Shown here: piece by piece, positions 41,276-50,293 of the stretch
Layout of the letters: every line of letters starts with the position of its first letter
Numbering within the stretch: position 1 is the first letter of the stretch
Assembly (NCBI GenBank): GCA_005473895.2
Contig: SRJI02000018.1
Span: 1-64,000 of the forward strand
Reading direction: 5' to 3'
Length of the DNA: 64,000 nt
From: Carideicomes alvinocaridis
GTDB taxonomy: Bacteria; Pseudomonadota; Alphaproteobacteria; Rhodobacterales; Rhodobacteraceae
Made by a program: the position numbers and the translations under genes
The notes under the pieces: generated by a model
What the model saw: the letters and a program-made list of their open reading frames with translations, nothing else
Databases searched by the model: none
What the model was told of the DNA's origin: nothing

Positions 41276-41350
41276 CTCACCCCCGGGATATTTATGGTCA
41301 GAAGAAACACGCGCCCGGCTTCTTCTGACCATAAATATCCCCGCCGGAGG
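41276..41350. repeat. Inverted doublet of the dispersed repeat (copies 4 and 5)
   Basis: Copy 4 (41276-41306) is on the minus strand with the type 2 end and tail (GGGGTGAGGAGCGCAGCGAC). Copy 5 (41318-41350) is on the plus strand with the type 1 end (CCCCGCCGGAGG). ATATTTATGGTCAGAAGAA and TTCTTCTGACCATAAATAT face each other as perfect arms, about 13 bases apart, and would form a stem near 19 bp. It lies between pheA and rimO. Confidence 0.85.
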
Positions 41351-41454
41351 CTCCTGCCCTCTCGACCCGCGCAGAGGCCGGGCCAGTCTGTGCCAAGGCC
41401 CCACGGGCGCCGAATCCCCTTTCGCGGGCGGGGGGCAGGGCCTATATGGCGCCC

Positions 41455-42867
41455 ATGTCGCAGAACCCGCCCGATCTCCGCCCCGACCTCGCGCCGAAGC
41501 CCCGGCTTGCCGATCCCGTCCGCGCGGGCCAGCCGACCATCGGCATGGTCTCCCTCGGCTGCCCCAAGGCGCTGGTGGACAGCGAGCGGATCCTGACCCG
41601 GCTGCGCGCCGAGGGCTACGGCGTCTCGGGCGATTATTCCGGCGCCGACGCGGTGATCGTGAACACCTGCGGCTTCCTCGACAGCGCCAAGGCGGAAAGC
41701 CTCGAGGCCATCGGCGAGGCGCTGAAGGAGAACGGCCGCGTCATCGTCACCGGCTGCCTCGGCGCGGAGCCCGACTATATCACCGGCGCGCATCCCAAGG
41801 TGCTGGCCGTCACCGGTCCGCATCAATACGAGCAGGTGCTCGACGCGGTGCACGGCGCCGTGCCGCCCGATCCCGATCCCTTCGTCGACCTTCTGCCCGC
41901 CTCGGGCGTGTCGCTCACCCCGCGGCATTACAGCTACCTCAAGATCTCCGAGGGCTGTAACCACAAGTGCCGCTTCTGCATCATTCCCGACATGCGCGGC
42001 CGGCTGCAATCGCGCCCCGTCCATGCCGTGCTGCGCGAGGCGGAGAAGCTGGTGGAGAGCGGCGTGCAGGAGCTGCTGGTCATCTCCCAGGACACCTCGG
42101 CCTACGGGCTGGATCGCAAGTATGACAGCCACCCGTGGCACGGGCGCGAGGTGCGCTCGCACATCACCGACCTGGCGCGCGAGCTGGGCGGCCTCGGCGC
42201 CTGGGTGCGGCTGCATTACGTCTATCCCTACCCCCATGTGCGCGAGCTGATCCCGCTGATGGCCGAGGGGCTGATCCTGCCCTATCTCGACATCCCCTTC
42301 CAGCACGCCCACCCGGACGTGCTCAAGCGCATGGCGCGGCCCGCCGCAGGGGCGAAGACCCTGGACGAGATCGCCGCCTGGCGCGAGATCTGCCCCGACA
42401 TCGCCCTGCGCTCCACCTTCATCGTCGGCTATCCCGGCGAGACGGAGGCGGAGTTCGAGACCCTGCTCGACTGGCTCGACGAGGCGCAGCTCGATCGCGT
42501 CGGCTGCTTCCAGTACGAGAACGTGGACGGCGCGCGGTCGAACGCCCTGCCCGACCACGTCGCCCCCGAGGTCAAGCAGGAGCGGTGGGAGCGGTTCATG
42601 GAAAAGGCGCAGGCGATCTCGGAGGCCAAGCTCGCCGCCAAGGTCGGCCGCCGGCTGGAGGTGATCGTCGACGACGTGGACGAGGACGGCATCGCCACCT
42701 GCCGCACCAAGGCCGACGCGCCCGAGATCGACGGCTGCCTCTTCATCGACGAGGGCGCCGGGGATCTGCGCGCCGGCGAGATCGTCACGGTCGAGGTGGA
42801 CGAGGCCGGGGAATACGACCTCTGGGGGCGCCTGACCGAGTCGCAGGCCCTCCGCGAATCCCCCTGA
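41455..42867 (+). CDS. rimO: Ribosomal protein S12 methylthiotransferase RimO
   Basis: Radical-SAM enzyme that adds a methylthio group to Asp of ribosomal protein S12. 470 residues. N-terminal UPF0004 domain with [18 protein letters not shown] and [10 protein letters not shown] and [10 protein letters not shown] supplying three Cys for the auxiliary cluster. Radical SAM site CNHKCRFC near residue 165 ([20 protein letters not shown]). C-terminal TRAM-like domain. In-frame ATGs at 41446 and 41455; I prefer the second ([12 protein letters not shown]). The paralogue MiaB differs in the N-terminal cysteine context. Confidence 0.95.
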   Translation: MSQNPPDLRPDLAPKPRLADPVRAGQPTIGMVSLGCPKALVDSERILTRLRAEGYGVSGDYSGADAVIVNTCGFLDSAKAESLEAIGEALKENGRVIVTGCLGAEPDYITGAHPKVLAVTGPHQYEQVLDAVHGAVPPDPDPFVDLLPASGVSLTPRHYSYLKISEGCNHKCRFCIIPDMRGRLQSRPVHAVLREAEKLVESGVQELLVISQDTSAYGLDRKYDSHPWHGREVRSHITDLARELGGLGAWVRLHYVYPYPHVRELIPLMAEGLILPYLDIPFQHAHPDVLKRMARPAAGAKTLDEIAAWREICPDIALRSTFIVGYPGETEAEFETLLDWLDEAQLDRVGCFQYENVDGARSNALPDHVAPEVKQERWERFMEKAQAISEAKLAAKVGRRLEVIVDDVDEDGIATCRTKADAPEIDGCLFIDEGAGDLRAGEIVTVEVDEAGEYDLWGRLTESQALRESP

Positions 42868-43164
42868 GCCGGCCGATCGCGCGCCGCGGAGGAGCGGAGA
42901 CCCGCCGACCTGCAAGAAAAGTCAGTCAGGCGCACCGGACCACTGCGAGATCCGACGGGAAAATGCCCGGTCGGTGTAAAATGTTACCAGGCGTCAAGCC
43001 CTGCCTGGGGTAATATGGGGATCGCCGGGGGGCTGCACACCGACTGGACCCCAAAGCGGTCGGTTTCCTTCGGAACAAGGCCTCGCATGACAAGGCTTGG
43101 ACGCGACCTTTCGCGCGTTCAAGGGTATCCCGAACCCGGGGCAAAGACATTTTTGTATAGGTTC
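42868..43164. other. Intergenic region between rimO and the LuxR gene
   Basis: No convincing gene. One structure stands out: TTACCAGGC and GCCTGGGGTAA (about 42983-43013) can pair with a small bulge. The segment near 43150 (TTTTTGTATAGG) is AT-rich. A short frame that could start at 43015 has no Shine-Dalgarno and runs antisense into luxR, so it is not annotated. Confidence 0.4.
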
Positions 43165-43191
43165 AGGGCATCCCGTCCGACGGGATGCCCT
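43165..43191. terminator. Bidirectional-looking terminator at the luxR 3' end
   Basis: AGGGCATCCCG (43165-43175) pairs perfectly with CGGGATGCCCT (43181-43191) around TCCGA. It lies directly beyond, and touches, the stop codon of the minus-strand regulator and faces the end of rimO. Confidence 0.65.
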
Positions 43192-44093
43192 TATTCCTGT
43201 TCAGGCCGGCCACCCCCCGAGCCACCCCCCGGGCCGCGCCGGCGGGCGCCGCCCCCGTCCATCTGAACCAGCGTCTCCACCTCCGGCATGTCGGAGCGGT
43301 GCAGCGGGTCGGGCACGATGCCGATGGACATGGCCAGCGCCGCCAGCTCCGCCCGGTTGCCCAGCCGTGTCTTCTGCATCAGCAGGTGCATCCGCTGGCG
43401 CACGGCCGAGACCGAGATCCCCAGCTGCTCGGCGATCGCCTTGTCCTGCATGCCGCGGCCGATCATCTCCAGCAGCTCCTGCTGTTTCGGGCTGATATGG
43501 TTCCGCTGGGTGAATTCCTGCGCGAAATGCAGCATGTAGCGCTGGTGCGCCATCACCGCGGCGCAATGCAGGGTCCAGCCATGGGCGCGGATGATCGCCT
43601 CCATCGCGCGGCGCGAATGGTCGCCGGTCCAGGTGATCAGGGCGGCCTGCGGCGGCGCGTTGTGGCGCAGCGGCACGGAGAAGCCGGCCCGCATGCCGCG
43701 CGACGCGGCCTCCCGCAGCACCTCGACACGGCGGGCCGGGATGTCGCGGTACTCGTCCACGAATTCGAGCCCGACGGCGATCGGCGTCAGGTAATCCACG
43801 GCATGGCTGCGGAAATAGGACCACTTGTGCAGGTCCGGGTCGGCATTGACGTCGTTGAGCCAGCTGGAATCGTAGGAGGTGCGGATGAACAGCGTCTTCT
43901 TCCAGTCGGCGAAGGAGGCGGCCGAGATGAAGTCGATGCAGGGCAGGCGCAGCTTGCGGCCGAGCGCCACGATCAGCCGCCAGACCTCGACCGAGGAGGC
44001 GGTGGTCTCGAGGTCGATCAGGAAGTCGCGCAGAAGGTCGGGGATATGGCTTTCGGCCTCGAGGACGGGGCGGCGCTGGCTGGGGTCGCTCAT
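43191..44093 (-). CDS. LuxR family transcriptional regulator
   Basis: 300 residues from ATG 44093. The N-terminal ~200 residues resemble an autoinducer-binding fold, with Trp/Tyr-rich core positions (SWLNDVNADPDLHKWSYFRS, GFSVPLRHNAPPQAALITW). The C-terminal GerE-type helix-turn-helix is at about 220-275 (ISPKQQELLEMIGRGMQDKA then LGISVSAVRQRMHLLMQKT). The tail is Gly/Arg-rich. No luxI-type synthase is nearby, so it would be an orphan receptor, and whether it binds a homoserine lactone is unknown. Confidence 0.85.
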   Translation of the reverse strand: MSDPSQRRPVLEAESHIPDLLRDFLIDLETTASSVEVWRLIVALGRKLRLPCIDFISAASFADWKKTLFIRTSYDSSWLNDVNADPDLHKWSYFRSHAVDYLTPIAVGLEFVDEYRDIPARRVEVLREAASRGMRAGFSVPLRHNAPPQAALITWTGDHSRRAMEAIIRAHGWTLHCAAVMAHQRYMLHFAQEFTQRNHISPKQQELLEMIGRGMQDKAIAEQLGISVSAVRQRMHLLMQKTRLGNRAELAALAMSIGIVPDPLHRSDMPEVETLVQMDGGGARRRGPGGGSGGGRPEQE

Positions 44094-44637
44094 GTGTCCG
44101 TTTCTCCGCCCGACGCCCGGGGGCGCCGCCTCCACCACCGGGCGATCACGGGGCCTCTGCGCCGTTTTCGGCCTCTCCTCCCGGCCCGCCGCGCCACGGT
44201 GGGTCCGACGTTAATCCAATCTTGGGGACTTGTCATTAATTGCCGGGGCCGCGCCCTTCGGGGTGCAGGTGTCAGTGTCCGGCATGCCCCGTGCCGGTGA
44301 CGGGTCAGGGTCCGCCATGCGGTGTCCGGGGACCGGACGCAGAGGCGGCACCCTTGGCGGGCCTTTGCGGACGAGTTTTTCTGGACGCGCCTTGCGGGGA
44401 CGGGCCTTCCGGAGCGGGCGGGGCCCGGGGTGACGGGTTGGGGTGCGTGCCGGGTGGTGACTGCCCGAGGGTGCTGTGGGTCGCTACCACCCCGCAGGCG
44501 CCCTGCCCTCCCCGGGGCCGTCCATGGACGGAAGTAAACGTGCGCTCCTGTGGCCGTTCGGCGCCCGGGGAAAGGCTCCGCCTGCCTGCGGCCCTCCGGC
44601 ACTTGATCCCCGCCCCGGCTCGGGCCAAGAGAGCGTC
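44094..44637. other. Long intergenic region upstream of tdk
   Basis: About 540 bases with no gene I can support. The first part is the luxR promoter region, with an AT-rich patch (44211-44243, TTAATCC to ATTAATTG). The rest is unusually G-rich on the plus strand with loosely repeated GGTGTCCGG / GGTGACGGG-like words. Open frames on both strands here have Arg/Pro-rich products and no ribosome-binding sites. Confidence 0.4.
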
Positions 44638-45231
44638 ATGGCAAAGCTCTATTTCCACTACTCCACCATGAACGCCGGCAAGTCGACGCTGCTGCTGCAG
44701 GCCGCGCACAACTACACCGAGCGCGGGATGGAGACCTACCTGCTGACCGCCCGGATCGACGGCCGCGCCGGCGAGGGGCGGATCGGCTCGCGCATCGGCA
44801 TCGGCAAGGAGGCCGACACGTTCGACGCCGGGGACGACCTGTTGGCGCGCATCTCGGGCCGGCTCGACCGGGGGGCCTGTGCCTGTATCTTCGTGGACGA
44901 GGCGCAGTTCCTGACCAAGGCGCAGGTCTGGCAACTGGCCCGCGCGGTGGACGACCTGCGGGTGCCCGTCATGTGCTATGGGCTGCGCGTGGATTTCCGC
45001 GGAGAGCTGTTTCCCGGCTCGGCCGCGCTGCTGGCGCTGGCCGACGAGATGCGCGAGGTGCGCACGATCTGCCATTGCGGGAAGAAGGCCACCATGGTGG
45101 TGCGGCAGGATACCGGCGGCCGGGTGCTACGGGAAGGGGCGCAGGTCCAGATCGGCGGGAACGAGACCTATGTCTCGCTCTGCCGCCGTCACTGGCGCGA
45201 GGCGATGGGGGACCGCCCGCCGCAGGACTGA
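44638..45231 (+). CDS. tdk: Thymidine kinase (class II)
   Basis: Salvages thymidine with ATP. 197 residues, standard length. P-loop FHYSTMNAGKSTLLLQAA (residues ~6-23), DEAQF Walker B (IFVDEAQFLTKAQVWQLA), the lasso region with zinc cysteines (CHCGKKATMVVR and CRRHW), and the substrate-binding GGNETYVSLCR. ATG 44638 starts MAKLYFHYSTMNAG, as in relatives; upstream in-frame extension is G-rich shadow. Confidence 0.95.
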   Translation: MAKLYFHYSTMNAGKSTLLLQAAHNYTERGMETYLLTARIDGRAGEGRIGSRIGIGKEADTFDAGDDLLARISGRLDRGACACIFVDEAQFLTKAQVWQLARAVDDLRVPVMCYGLRVDFRGELFPGSAALLALADEMREVRTICHCGKKATMVVRQDTGGRVLREGAQVQIGGNETYVSLCRRHWREAMGDRPPQD

Positions 45232-45299
45232 CCGGCCCACCGAGCCGGGAACAACGGGCCGCCGATGGCGTTGGTCGATTAATGGAAAGGATTTCCACC

Positions 45300-45554
45300 A
45301 TGGATCGACTCGCCATTTACCTCGCCGTCCTCAGCGGCTCCTCCATCGCGGGGGCGCTGGTGATCGCCGCCTTCTCGATGGGATATTACAGCGTCTGGGC
45401 CATCGTGCTGTGCGTCGTGATCGGCGCGGCGCTGTCCTACCCCACGGGCCACATCGTGTCGCGCCGGATCAAGTCGCGCGACCCGGAATGGAACCCACGC
45501 CACAAGCCCGGCGATTTCGGGAAGGTCCCGCCGCCCGACGCGCCCGAGGTCTGA
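45300..45554 (+). CDS. Small inner-membrane protein, 84 residues
   Basis: Two membrane helices (LAIYLAVLSGSSIAGALVIA and WAIVLCVVIGAALSYPTGHI) with a short SMGYYSV turn, then a cytoplasmic basic/Pro-rich tail (SRRIKSRDPEWNPRHK). ATG 45300 follows GGAAAGGA. A second ATG at 45282 is possible. No known domain. It is 68 bases after tdk and convergent with hemF. Probably a real gene, judging by the ribosome-binding site and clean hydrophobic pattern. Confidence 0.7.
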   Translation: MDRLAIYLAVLSGSSIAGALVIAAFSMGYYSVWAIVLCVVIGAALSYPTGHIVSRRIKSRDPEWNPRHKPGDFGKVPPPDAPEV

Positions 45555-45570
45555 ACCGCGCTGCGCCCGC

Positions 45571-45610
45571 TCAGCGCCACTTGGCCAGCGTCAGCGCCAC
45601 TTGGCCAGCG
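45571..45610. repeat. Perfect 20-bp tandem duplication at the hemF 3' end
   Basis: TCAGCGCCACTTGGCCAGCG occurs twice, head to tail. The second copy (45591-45610) encodes the last residues and stop of hemF on the minus strand. The first (45571-45590) is an extra copy just outside the gene. Confidence 0.95.
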
Positions 45611-46484
45611 GCGGCAGCGACATCAGCACCGCGTCCGGGTCGTGGCTGGTGGCCAGGCCGAACTTGGTGCCGCGGTCGTAGACCAGGTTGTACTCGGCAT
45701 AGAGCCCGCGATGGATGAGCTGCGCCTCGCGCTCCGCCTCGCCGAATTCCATGACCCGCCGCTTCTCCACCAGGGGCAGGAAGGCGGGCAGGAAGGCGCG
45801 GCCGATATCGCGGATCATGGCGAAATCCGCCTCCCAGTCGCCCGAGCAGTGATCGTCGAGGAAAATCCCCCCGACCCCGCGCGCCCGGTTGCGGTGCGGG
45901 ATGAAGAAATACTCGTCCGCCCAGGCCTTGAGACGGGGGTAGATGTCGGTGCCGTGCGGGTCCAGGTGGCTGCGCTGGACCGCGTGGAAATGCGCCGTGT
46001 CCTCGTCGTATTCGAGACAGGGGTTGAGGTCCGAGCCGCCGCCGAACCACCAGCCATGGGGGGTCCAGAACATGCGGGTGTTCATGTGGACCGCCGGCAC
46101 GTGCGGGTTCTGCATATGCGCCACGAGGCTGATCCCCGAGGCCCAGAACCGCGGATCCTCCGCCATGCCCGGGATGCCCTTGCGCGCCGCCATGGAGGTC
46201 TGCGCCGCCTCCGACAGCTGCCCGTGGACGGTGGAGACGTTGACCCCCACCTTCTCGAACACCCGGCCGCCGCGCATGACGCTCATCAGCCCGCCGCCCG
46301 CATCCGACCCGTCCTCCGAGCGGCGCTTGGTCGGCGTGACCTCGAAGCGGCCGGCGGGGGCGTCCGACAGGGGCCCCTCTTCATGGCTGTCCTCCAGCGC
46401 CTCGAAGGCGCCGACGATCTCGTCCCTGAGCGTGCGGAACCAGGCGCTTGCCCGGTCGCGTTCGGCCTCCAGCATCTCGGTCAT
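45591..46484 (-). CDS. hemF: Oxygen-dependent coproporphyrinogen III oxidase
   Basis: Converts coproporphyrinogen III to protoporphyrinogen IX using O2 in heme and bacteriochlorophyll synthesis. 297 residues. Conserved blocks: MRGGRVFEKVGVNVSTVHGQ, NPHVPAVHMNTRMFW with catalytic His, TPHGWWFGGGSDLNPCLEY, and RGVGGIFLDDH. The C terminus PLAKWR is family-typical, so the gene is intact despite the 20-bp duplication that abuts its stop. An anaerobic hemN counterpart is not in the window. Confidence 0.96.
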   Translation of the reverse strand: MTEMLEAERDRASAWFRTLRDEIVGAFEALEDSHEEGPLSDAPAGRFEVTPTKRRSEDGSDAGGGLMSVMRGGRVFEKVGVNVSTVHGQLSEAAQTSMAARKGIPGMAEDPRFWASGISLVAHMQNPHVPAVHMNTRMFWTPHGWWFGGGSDLNPCLEYDEDTAHFHAVQRSHLDPHGTDIYPRLKAWADEYFFIPHRNRARGVGGIFLDDHCSGDWEADFAMIRDIGRAFLPAFLPLVEKRRVMEFGEAEREAQLIHRGLYAEYNLVYDRGTKFGLATSHDPDAVLMSLPPLAKWR

Positions 46485-46615
46485 GGGGTCCCTCCGGTCA
46501 TTGGCCCCGGCTCTAGCAGGGGCGGCGCGGCAGGGCCAGCACGCGCTTGGCCGCAGTTGTCAGCGGCGCCGCGCGCCCCATATTCTTGGAAACCATATCA
46601 GACCCCGAGCCCGCC

Positions 46616-46999
46616 ATGACCCCGCGCCTTGCCCTCCTCCTTCCCGCCGTTCTGCTGCTTGCCGGCTGCCTCGGGCCCCGCGAGCAATGCGAATACGGCG
46701 TCACGCGCAACCTCGGCACGCTCAACGCGCTCATCCGCGAGACGGAGGCGAATATCGCGCGGGGTTACGCGCTGGATACGGTGACCGTGCGCGACGAGGT
46801 CTATCGCCCCTGCCATGACGCCAAGGGCCGCGTCGTGGGCTGCTGGGTGCCGATCATCAGCCAGGAGCGGCGTGCCCGGGCCATCGACCTGGATGCCGAG
46901 CGGGTCAAGCTGGCCTCGATGAAGCGCAAGCAGGCCGAGTTGCAGGCCAGCACCGCCGCCGCCCTGCGCCAGTGCCAGGCGGCCTACCCGGCCAGCTAA
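46616..46999 (+). CDS. Putative lipoprotein, 127 residues
   Basis: A short basic start and hydrophobic core lead to a lipobox (LLLPAVLLLAGC, Cys near residue 18), so a lipid-anchored envelope protein is expected. The mature part has paired cysteines (EQCEYGV, YRPCHDAKG, GCWVP, LRQCQAAY) that could form disulfides, and a Lys/Glu helix (RAIDLDAERVKLASMKRKQA). No family recognised. Divergent from hemF. Confidence 0.75.
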   Translation: MTPRLALLLPAVLLLAGCLGPREQCEYGVTRNLGTLNALIRETEANIARGYALDTVTVRDEVYRPCHDAKGRVVGCWVPIISQERRARAIDLDAERVKLASMKRKQAELQASTAAALRQCQAAYPAS

Positions 47000-47077
47000 G
47001 CGTCGCGAGAACTCAGGCGGCCACGCACAACCCCAGGTGTTTCGCAGCGAAACATTTCCCGCAAGTCCCGGGAATCC

Positions 47078-47878
47078 CTAGTGAACCGGGCAATTGACCG
47101 CGTCGATCAGGGTGCGCCCGCCATCCACCGTGAGGATCTGCCCGGTGACGAAGCCCGCGCTGTCAGAGGCGAGGAACTGCGCCGCCTCGGCCAGCTCGGT
47201 CGGTGAGGCGATGCGCGCCAGCGGCGTATGCTCCTCGATCTCGTCGCGGAAATCGCCGTTGGTCTTCAGCGATCCCTTGAGGCTGGCCGACATGACCGAA
47301 CCGAAGGCGACCGCGTTCACCCGGATGCGATAGGGCGCCAACGCCACCGCCATGGAGCGGGTCATCTGGTCCAGCGCGGCGGTGGAGACGGAATAGCCCG
47401 TCAGCTCCGGCAGCGTGCGCCGCGCGGCGATGGACGAGATGTTGACGATCGCGCCCACCTGCCCGTCCTCCCGGCCCTCGGCCTGTTTGATCATGCGCCG
47501 CGCCACCAGCTGGCTCAGCCGGTAGCTGGTCAGGAGGTTCTGCTGCAGCAGCTGCTCCACCGACTCGTCGTCATCGGCCAGCGGATCGGTCGGCAGCACC
47601 TGGCGCGACCCGTTGACCAGGATATCCACCTGGTCGAAGGCGTCGATCGTCGCGGACAGCAGGTTGGCGATGGTCAGCTTTTCCCGCAGGTCGCCGGCGA
47701 AATAGCGGATGTTGCTGTCCTCCGCCGCGTCGCCCAGCTCGTGCGCGAGCCGCGCCTCGTCCATGTCGGCGAACATCACGTTGGCGCCGTGCTTGGCGAA
47801 GTGCCGCCCGATGGCGAGCCCGATGCCGTTCGCCGCCCCGGTGACGATGGCGGTCTTGCCGTCGATGGAAAAGGACAT
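47078..47878 (-). CDS. SDR family protein with altered catalytic site
   Basis: 266 residues with a complete Rossmann fold: cofactor loop TGAANGIGLAIG (residues ~13-24), DMD after beta-2 suggesting NAD, and NISSIAARR with the catalytic Ser. The active-site Tyr is in GYSVSTAALDQM, where the Lys of the YxxxK motif is Thr. The two following blocks (PYRIRVNAVAFGSV and GFVTGQILTVDGGRTL) are normal. Without the Lys, ordinary dehydrogenase activity would be weak or lost. No start ambiguity (ATG 47878). Confidence 0.85.
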   Translation of the reverse strand: MSFSIDGKTAIVTGAANGIGLAIGRHFAKHGANVMFADMDEARLAHELGDAAEDSNIRYFAGDLREKLTIANLLSATIDAFDQVDILVNGSRQVLPTDPLADDDESVEQLLQQNLLTSYRLSQLVARRMIKQAEGREDGQVGAIVNISSIAARRTLPELTGYSVSTAALDQMTRSMAVALAPYRIRVNAVAFGSVMSASLKGSLKTNGDFRDEIEEHTPLARIASPTELAEAAQFLASDSAGFVTGQILTVDGGRTLIDAVNCPVH

Positions 47879-47920
47879 CTGAGGGTTTCCTCCTCTGGGC
47901 TGGCCGGAGCCTAGCCTGTT

Positions 47921-48955
47921 TCAGCGCCGCGGGCGAGCCGGGCGTTCCGCGTGAAAGATCTTGAACCGTGCGTCGCCCCCCGCCTCGGTCACCTTGGCAA
48001 AGCTCTGGGCGAGGGCGGCCTCGTAGGGCAGGTGCCGGTTGGCGACCATCCACAGATGGCCCGAGGGTTTCACCAGACGCGCGGCTGTTGCGATGAAGGC
48101 ACGGCCGATGCCCGGATCGGCGGCGCGCGAGGTGTGGAAGGGCGGGTTCATGATCACCGCGTCGAGGCTGCCGCCGGTGCCCCAGCTTGTCGCGTCCGCC
48201 CAGTGGAACTCCACCCGGCCCTCGGCCCCCCGGTCGCGCAGGTTCTCGCGCGCGCAGTCCAGCGCGGCCTTGTCGGCCTCCACCAGGTGCAGGCGGCGGA
48301 TGCCGTCCCGCCCCTCCAGCGCGCGGGCCGAAAGGTAGCCCCAGCCGGCGCCGAGGTCGGCCACTTCGCCGCCCAGCTTGGCGGGCAGCGCCGCGGCCAG
48401 CGCCTCCGACGCCGGGTCCACCCCGTCGGCAGAAAAGACGCCGGGCGCCGTCACCCAGCCGCCGGGCAGGGTCTGCCGGTCCCCGGCCTCGCGCCATTCG
48501 GCAAAGGCGTCGGTGGCGGGGAAGGCGAAGATCTTGCCATGCGCCTTGGACCACGGCCCCGTCACCTCGGCCCGGCGGCGGATGTCCTTGAGAAACGAAT
48601 CGACCCCGTCGGTCTTGAGCCCGTCGACGATCACGGTGCCGCCGGGACGGACCGCCGCGGCGGCCTCGGCCAGCTCGGCCCGGGCCAGCGCCTTGGCGCG
48701 CGGCAGGCAGAACAGCACGGCGTCGAAACGGCCCGCCTCCTCTGCCGGCAGCTCCGGCAGGGTCCGCAGGCCCATCCGGGCAAAATAATCGTGGTCGGGG
48801 CTGAAGCGCTGTACCACGGTGATGCCGTCGCGTCCGCTCAGCATCTCTTCGAGCGGGGCGAGGTCGTACTCCGCCCGCGGCCCGATCACCGCGACGGTGC
48901 CGGACAGGCGCAGGCCGCCCTCCCCGAGGGCGAGGCTGAGGCGCGGATTGGTCAT
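47921..48955 (-). CDS. RsmC/RlmG-like class I methyltransferase
   Basis: 344 residues with the two-half arrangement of 16S rRNA guanine-N2 methyltransferase RsmC. The degenerate N-terminal half ends near residue 160. The active C-terminal half has VADLGAGWGYLSARAL (SAM motif I), LHLVEADKAALDCARENL (motif II) and the catalytic NPPFHTSRA (motif IV). The likely substrate is a guanine in rRNA; RsmC and RlmG cannot be separated by eye. The last residues are Arg/Pro-rich. It is 42 bases upstream of the SDR gene on the same strand. Confidence 0.85.
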   Translation of the reverse strand: MTNPRLSLALGEGGLRLSGTVAVIGPRAEYDLAPLEEMLSGRDGITVVQRFSPDHDYFARMGLRTLPELPAEEAGRFDAVLFCLPRAKALARAELAEAAAAVRPGGTVIVDGLKTDGVDSFLKDIRRRAEVTGPWSKAHGKIFAFPATDAFAEWREAGDRQTLPGGWVTAPGVFSADGVDPASEALAAALPAKLGGEVADLGAGWGYLSARALEGRDGIRRLHLVEADKAALDCARENLRDRGAEGRVEFHWADATSWGTGGSLDAVIMNPPFHTSRAADPGIGRAFIATAARLVKPSGHLWMVANRHLPYEAALAQSFAKVTEAGGDARFKIFHAERPARPRR

Positions 48956-48965
48956 GTCGGGAAGG

Positions 48966-49358
48966 TTATTCCTTTTCCATGGTGCATTGCAGCGGATGCT
49001 GATGCCGCCGGGCGAAATCCATCACCTGGGCCACCTTGGTCTCGGCAATCTCGTGGCTGAACACGCCCACCACCGCCACGCCCTTCTTGTGGACGGTCAG
49101 CATGATCTCGAACGCCTGGGCGTGGGTCATGCCGAAGAACCGCTCGAGGACATGCACGACGAATTCCATCGGCGTGTAGTCGTCGTTCAGCAGAAGCACC
49201 TTGTAGAGCGGCGGCCGCTTGGTCTTGGGCCGCGTTTCGATGACGACGGACGTATCGTCGTCATCCCCCTGCCCGCCGGCGGACAGGATGAGCGGCCGCG
49301 CGGCGGCGTTGGGCAACTCTGCGTCTCGTGCCATGTCATGCGTTGCGGTGGGTTTCAT
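48966..49358 (-). CDS. clpS: ATP-dependent Clp protease adaptor ClpS
   Basis: Delivers N-end-rule substrates to ClpAP. The conserved core is [20 protein letters not shown], with [20 protein letters not shown] and [20 protein letters not shown], ending PLQCTMEKE. The substrate-binding Asn-Asp-Asp and Met are present. The start is uncertain. ATG 49358 gives 130 residues and ATG 49334 gives 122. Neither has a good Shine-Dalgarno. A further in-frame ATG at 49388 is unlikely. The divergent HAD gene starts 48 bases away, with TATATAA (49369-49375 region) between them. Confidence 0.93.
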   Translation of the reverse strand: MKPTATHDMARDAELPNAAARPLILSAGGQGDDDDTSVVIETRPKTKRPPLYKVLLLNDDYTPMEFVVHVLERFFGMTHAQAFEIMLTVHKKGVAVVGVFSHEIAETKVAQVMDFARRHQHPLQCTMEKE

Positions 49359-49406
49359 CGAGGCGTTTATATAACCTCTCGGGCTCATGAGAAAAGGGGG
49401 GCCGCC

Positions 49407-50099
49407 ATGCAAATGCTGCGCACCATCGGGTTCGATGCGGACGACACGCTCTGGCACAACGAGCGCCTGTTCAAGCTGACACAGGCCAGGTTCGCCGAAT
49501 TGCTGGCCGATCACGCCGACGAGGATCACCTGCACATGCGCCTGCTGGAGGCGGAGCGCCGCAATATCGGGCGCTACGGATTCGGCGTGAAGGGCTTCGT
49601 CCTGTCGATGATCGAGACCGCGATCGAGGTGACGGAGCAGCGGGTGCCGGCCTCGGCCATCGCCGAGCTGATCGCCGCGGGCCAGGACATGCTGGAGCAC
49701 CCGATCGAGCTGTTGCCCCACGCGGAGGAGACGGTGCGCGCCCTGGCCGACAGCCACAGCCTGGTGCTGATCACCAAGGGCGACCTGATCGACCAGGAGC
49801 GCAAGCTGGCGCAATCGGGCTTGGGCGATCTGTTCGACGCGGTGGAGATCGTGTCGGACAAGCGCCCCGAGACCTATTCCCGCATCTTCGCCACCGAGGG
49901 GCCGGAGCGGGCGATGATGGTCGGCAACTCGATGAAATCCGACGTGCGCCCGGCGCTGGAGGCCGGGGCCTGGGGCGTCTGGGTGCCGCAGCCCCTGGCC
50001 TGGGACCTGGAGCACGAGGACCCGCCGGAAAGCCCCGAGCGATACCGCGAACTGGCCGACCTGTCCGCCCTGCCGGATCTTGTGGCGCAGATCGGCTGA
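49407..50099 (+). CDS. HAD family hydrolase
   Basis: 230 residues. Motif [14 protein letters not shown] (Asp nucleophile near residue 9), motif [11 protein letters not shown], motif III Lys in [13 protein letters not shown], motif [22 protein letters not shown]. The helical cap after motif I marks class I. YjjG-like nucleotidase or phosphoglycolate-type activity are both possible; the substrate is not clear. ATG 49407 has an AAAAGGGGG just upstream. Divergent from clpS. Confidence 0.88.
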   Translation: MQMLRTIGFDADDTLWHNERLFKLTQARFAELLADHADEDHLHMRLLEAERRNIGRYGFGVKGFVLSMIETAIEVTEQRVPASAIAELIAAGQDMLEHPIELLPHAEETVRALADSHSLVLITKGDLIDQERKLAQSGLGDLFDAVEIVSDKRPETYSRIFATEGPERAMMVGNSMKSDVRPALEAGAWGVWVPQPLAWDLEHEDPPESPERYRELADLSALPDLVAQIG

Positions 50100-50293
50100 C
50101 CAGCGCCGTCCCAACGGGTTGTATATAGCCGCTGTCTCGACGCTAAATCTGGAGCCGCCAAACCCCGCTCATGGCGAGAAATGCAGGCAAATGAAACCTT
50201 TATTGCAAAGTCTTCATGTGCTATCTTTTTCTCCATAACGAAAACGGCGACCGATCGGCGGAAGATCGACGGCGCGAGGCAGAGAAGGCAGTG

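Noticed and set aside
40222-42915. 897-residue minus-strand frame across pheA and rimO
   Set aside because: It runs antisense to two well-identified genes and through a repeat doublet; no domain or start signal.
42968-43013. Short leader peptide frame after rimO
   Set aside because: It is 16 codons with no ribosome-binding site, and no downstream gene on that strand would use attenuation.
44094-44637. Coding sequence upstream of tdk
   Set aside because: Several overlapping frames exist on both strands, but all give Arg/Pro/Gly-rich products without start signals.
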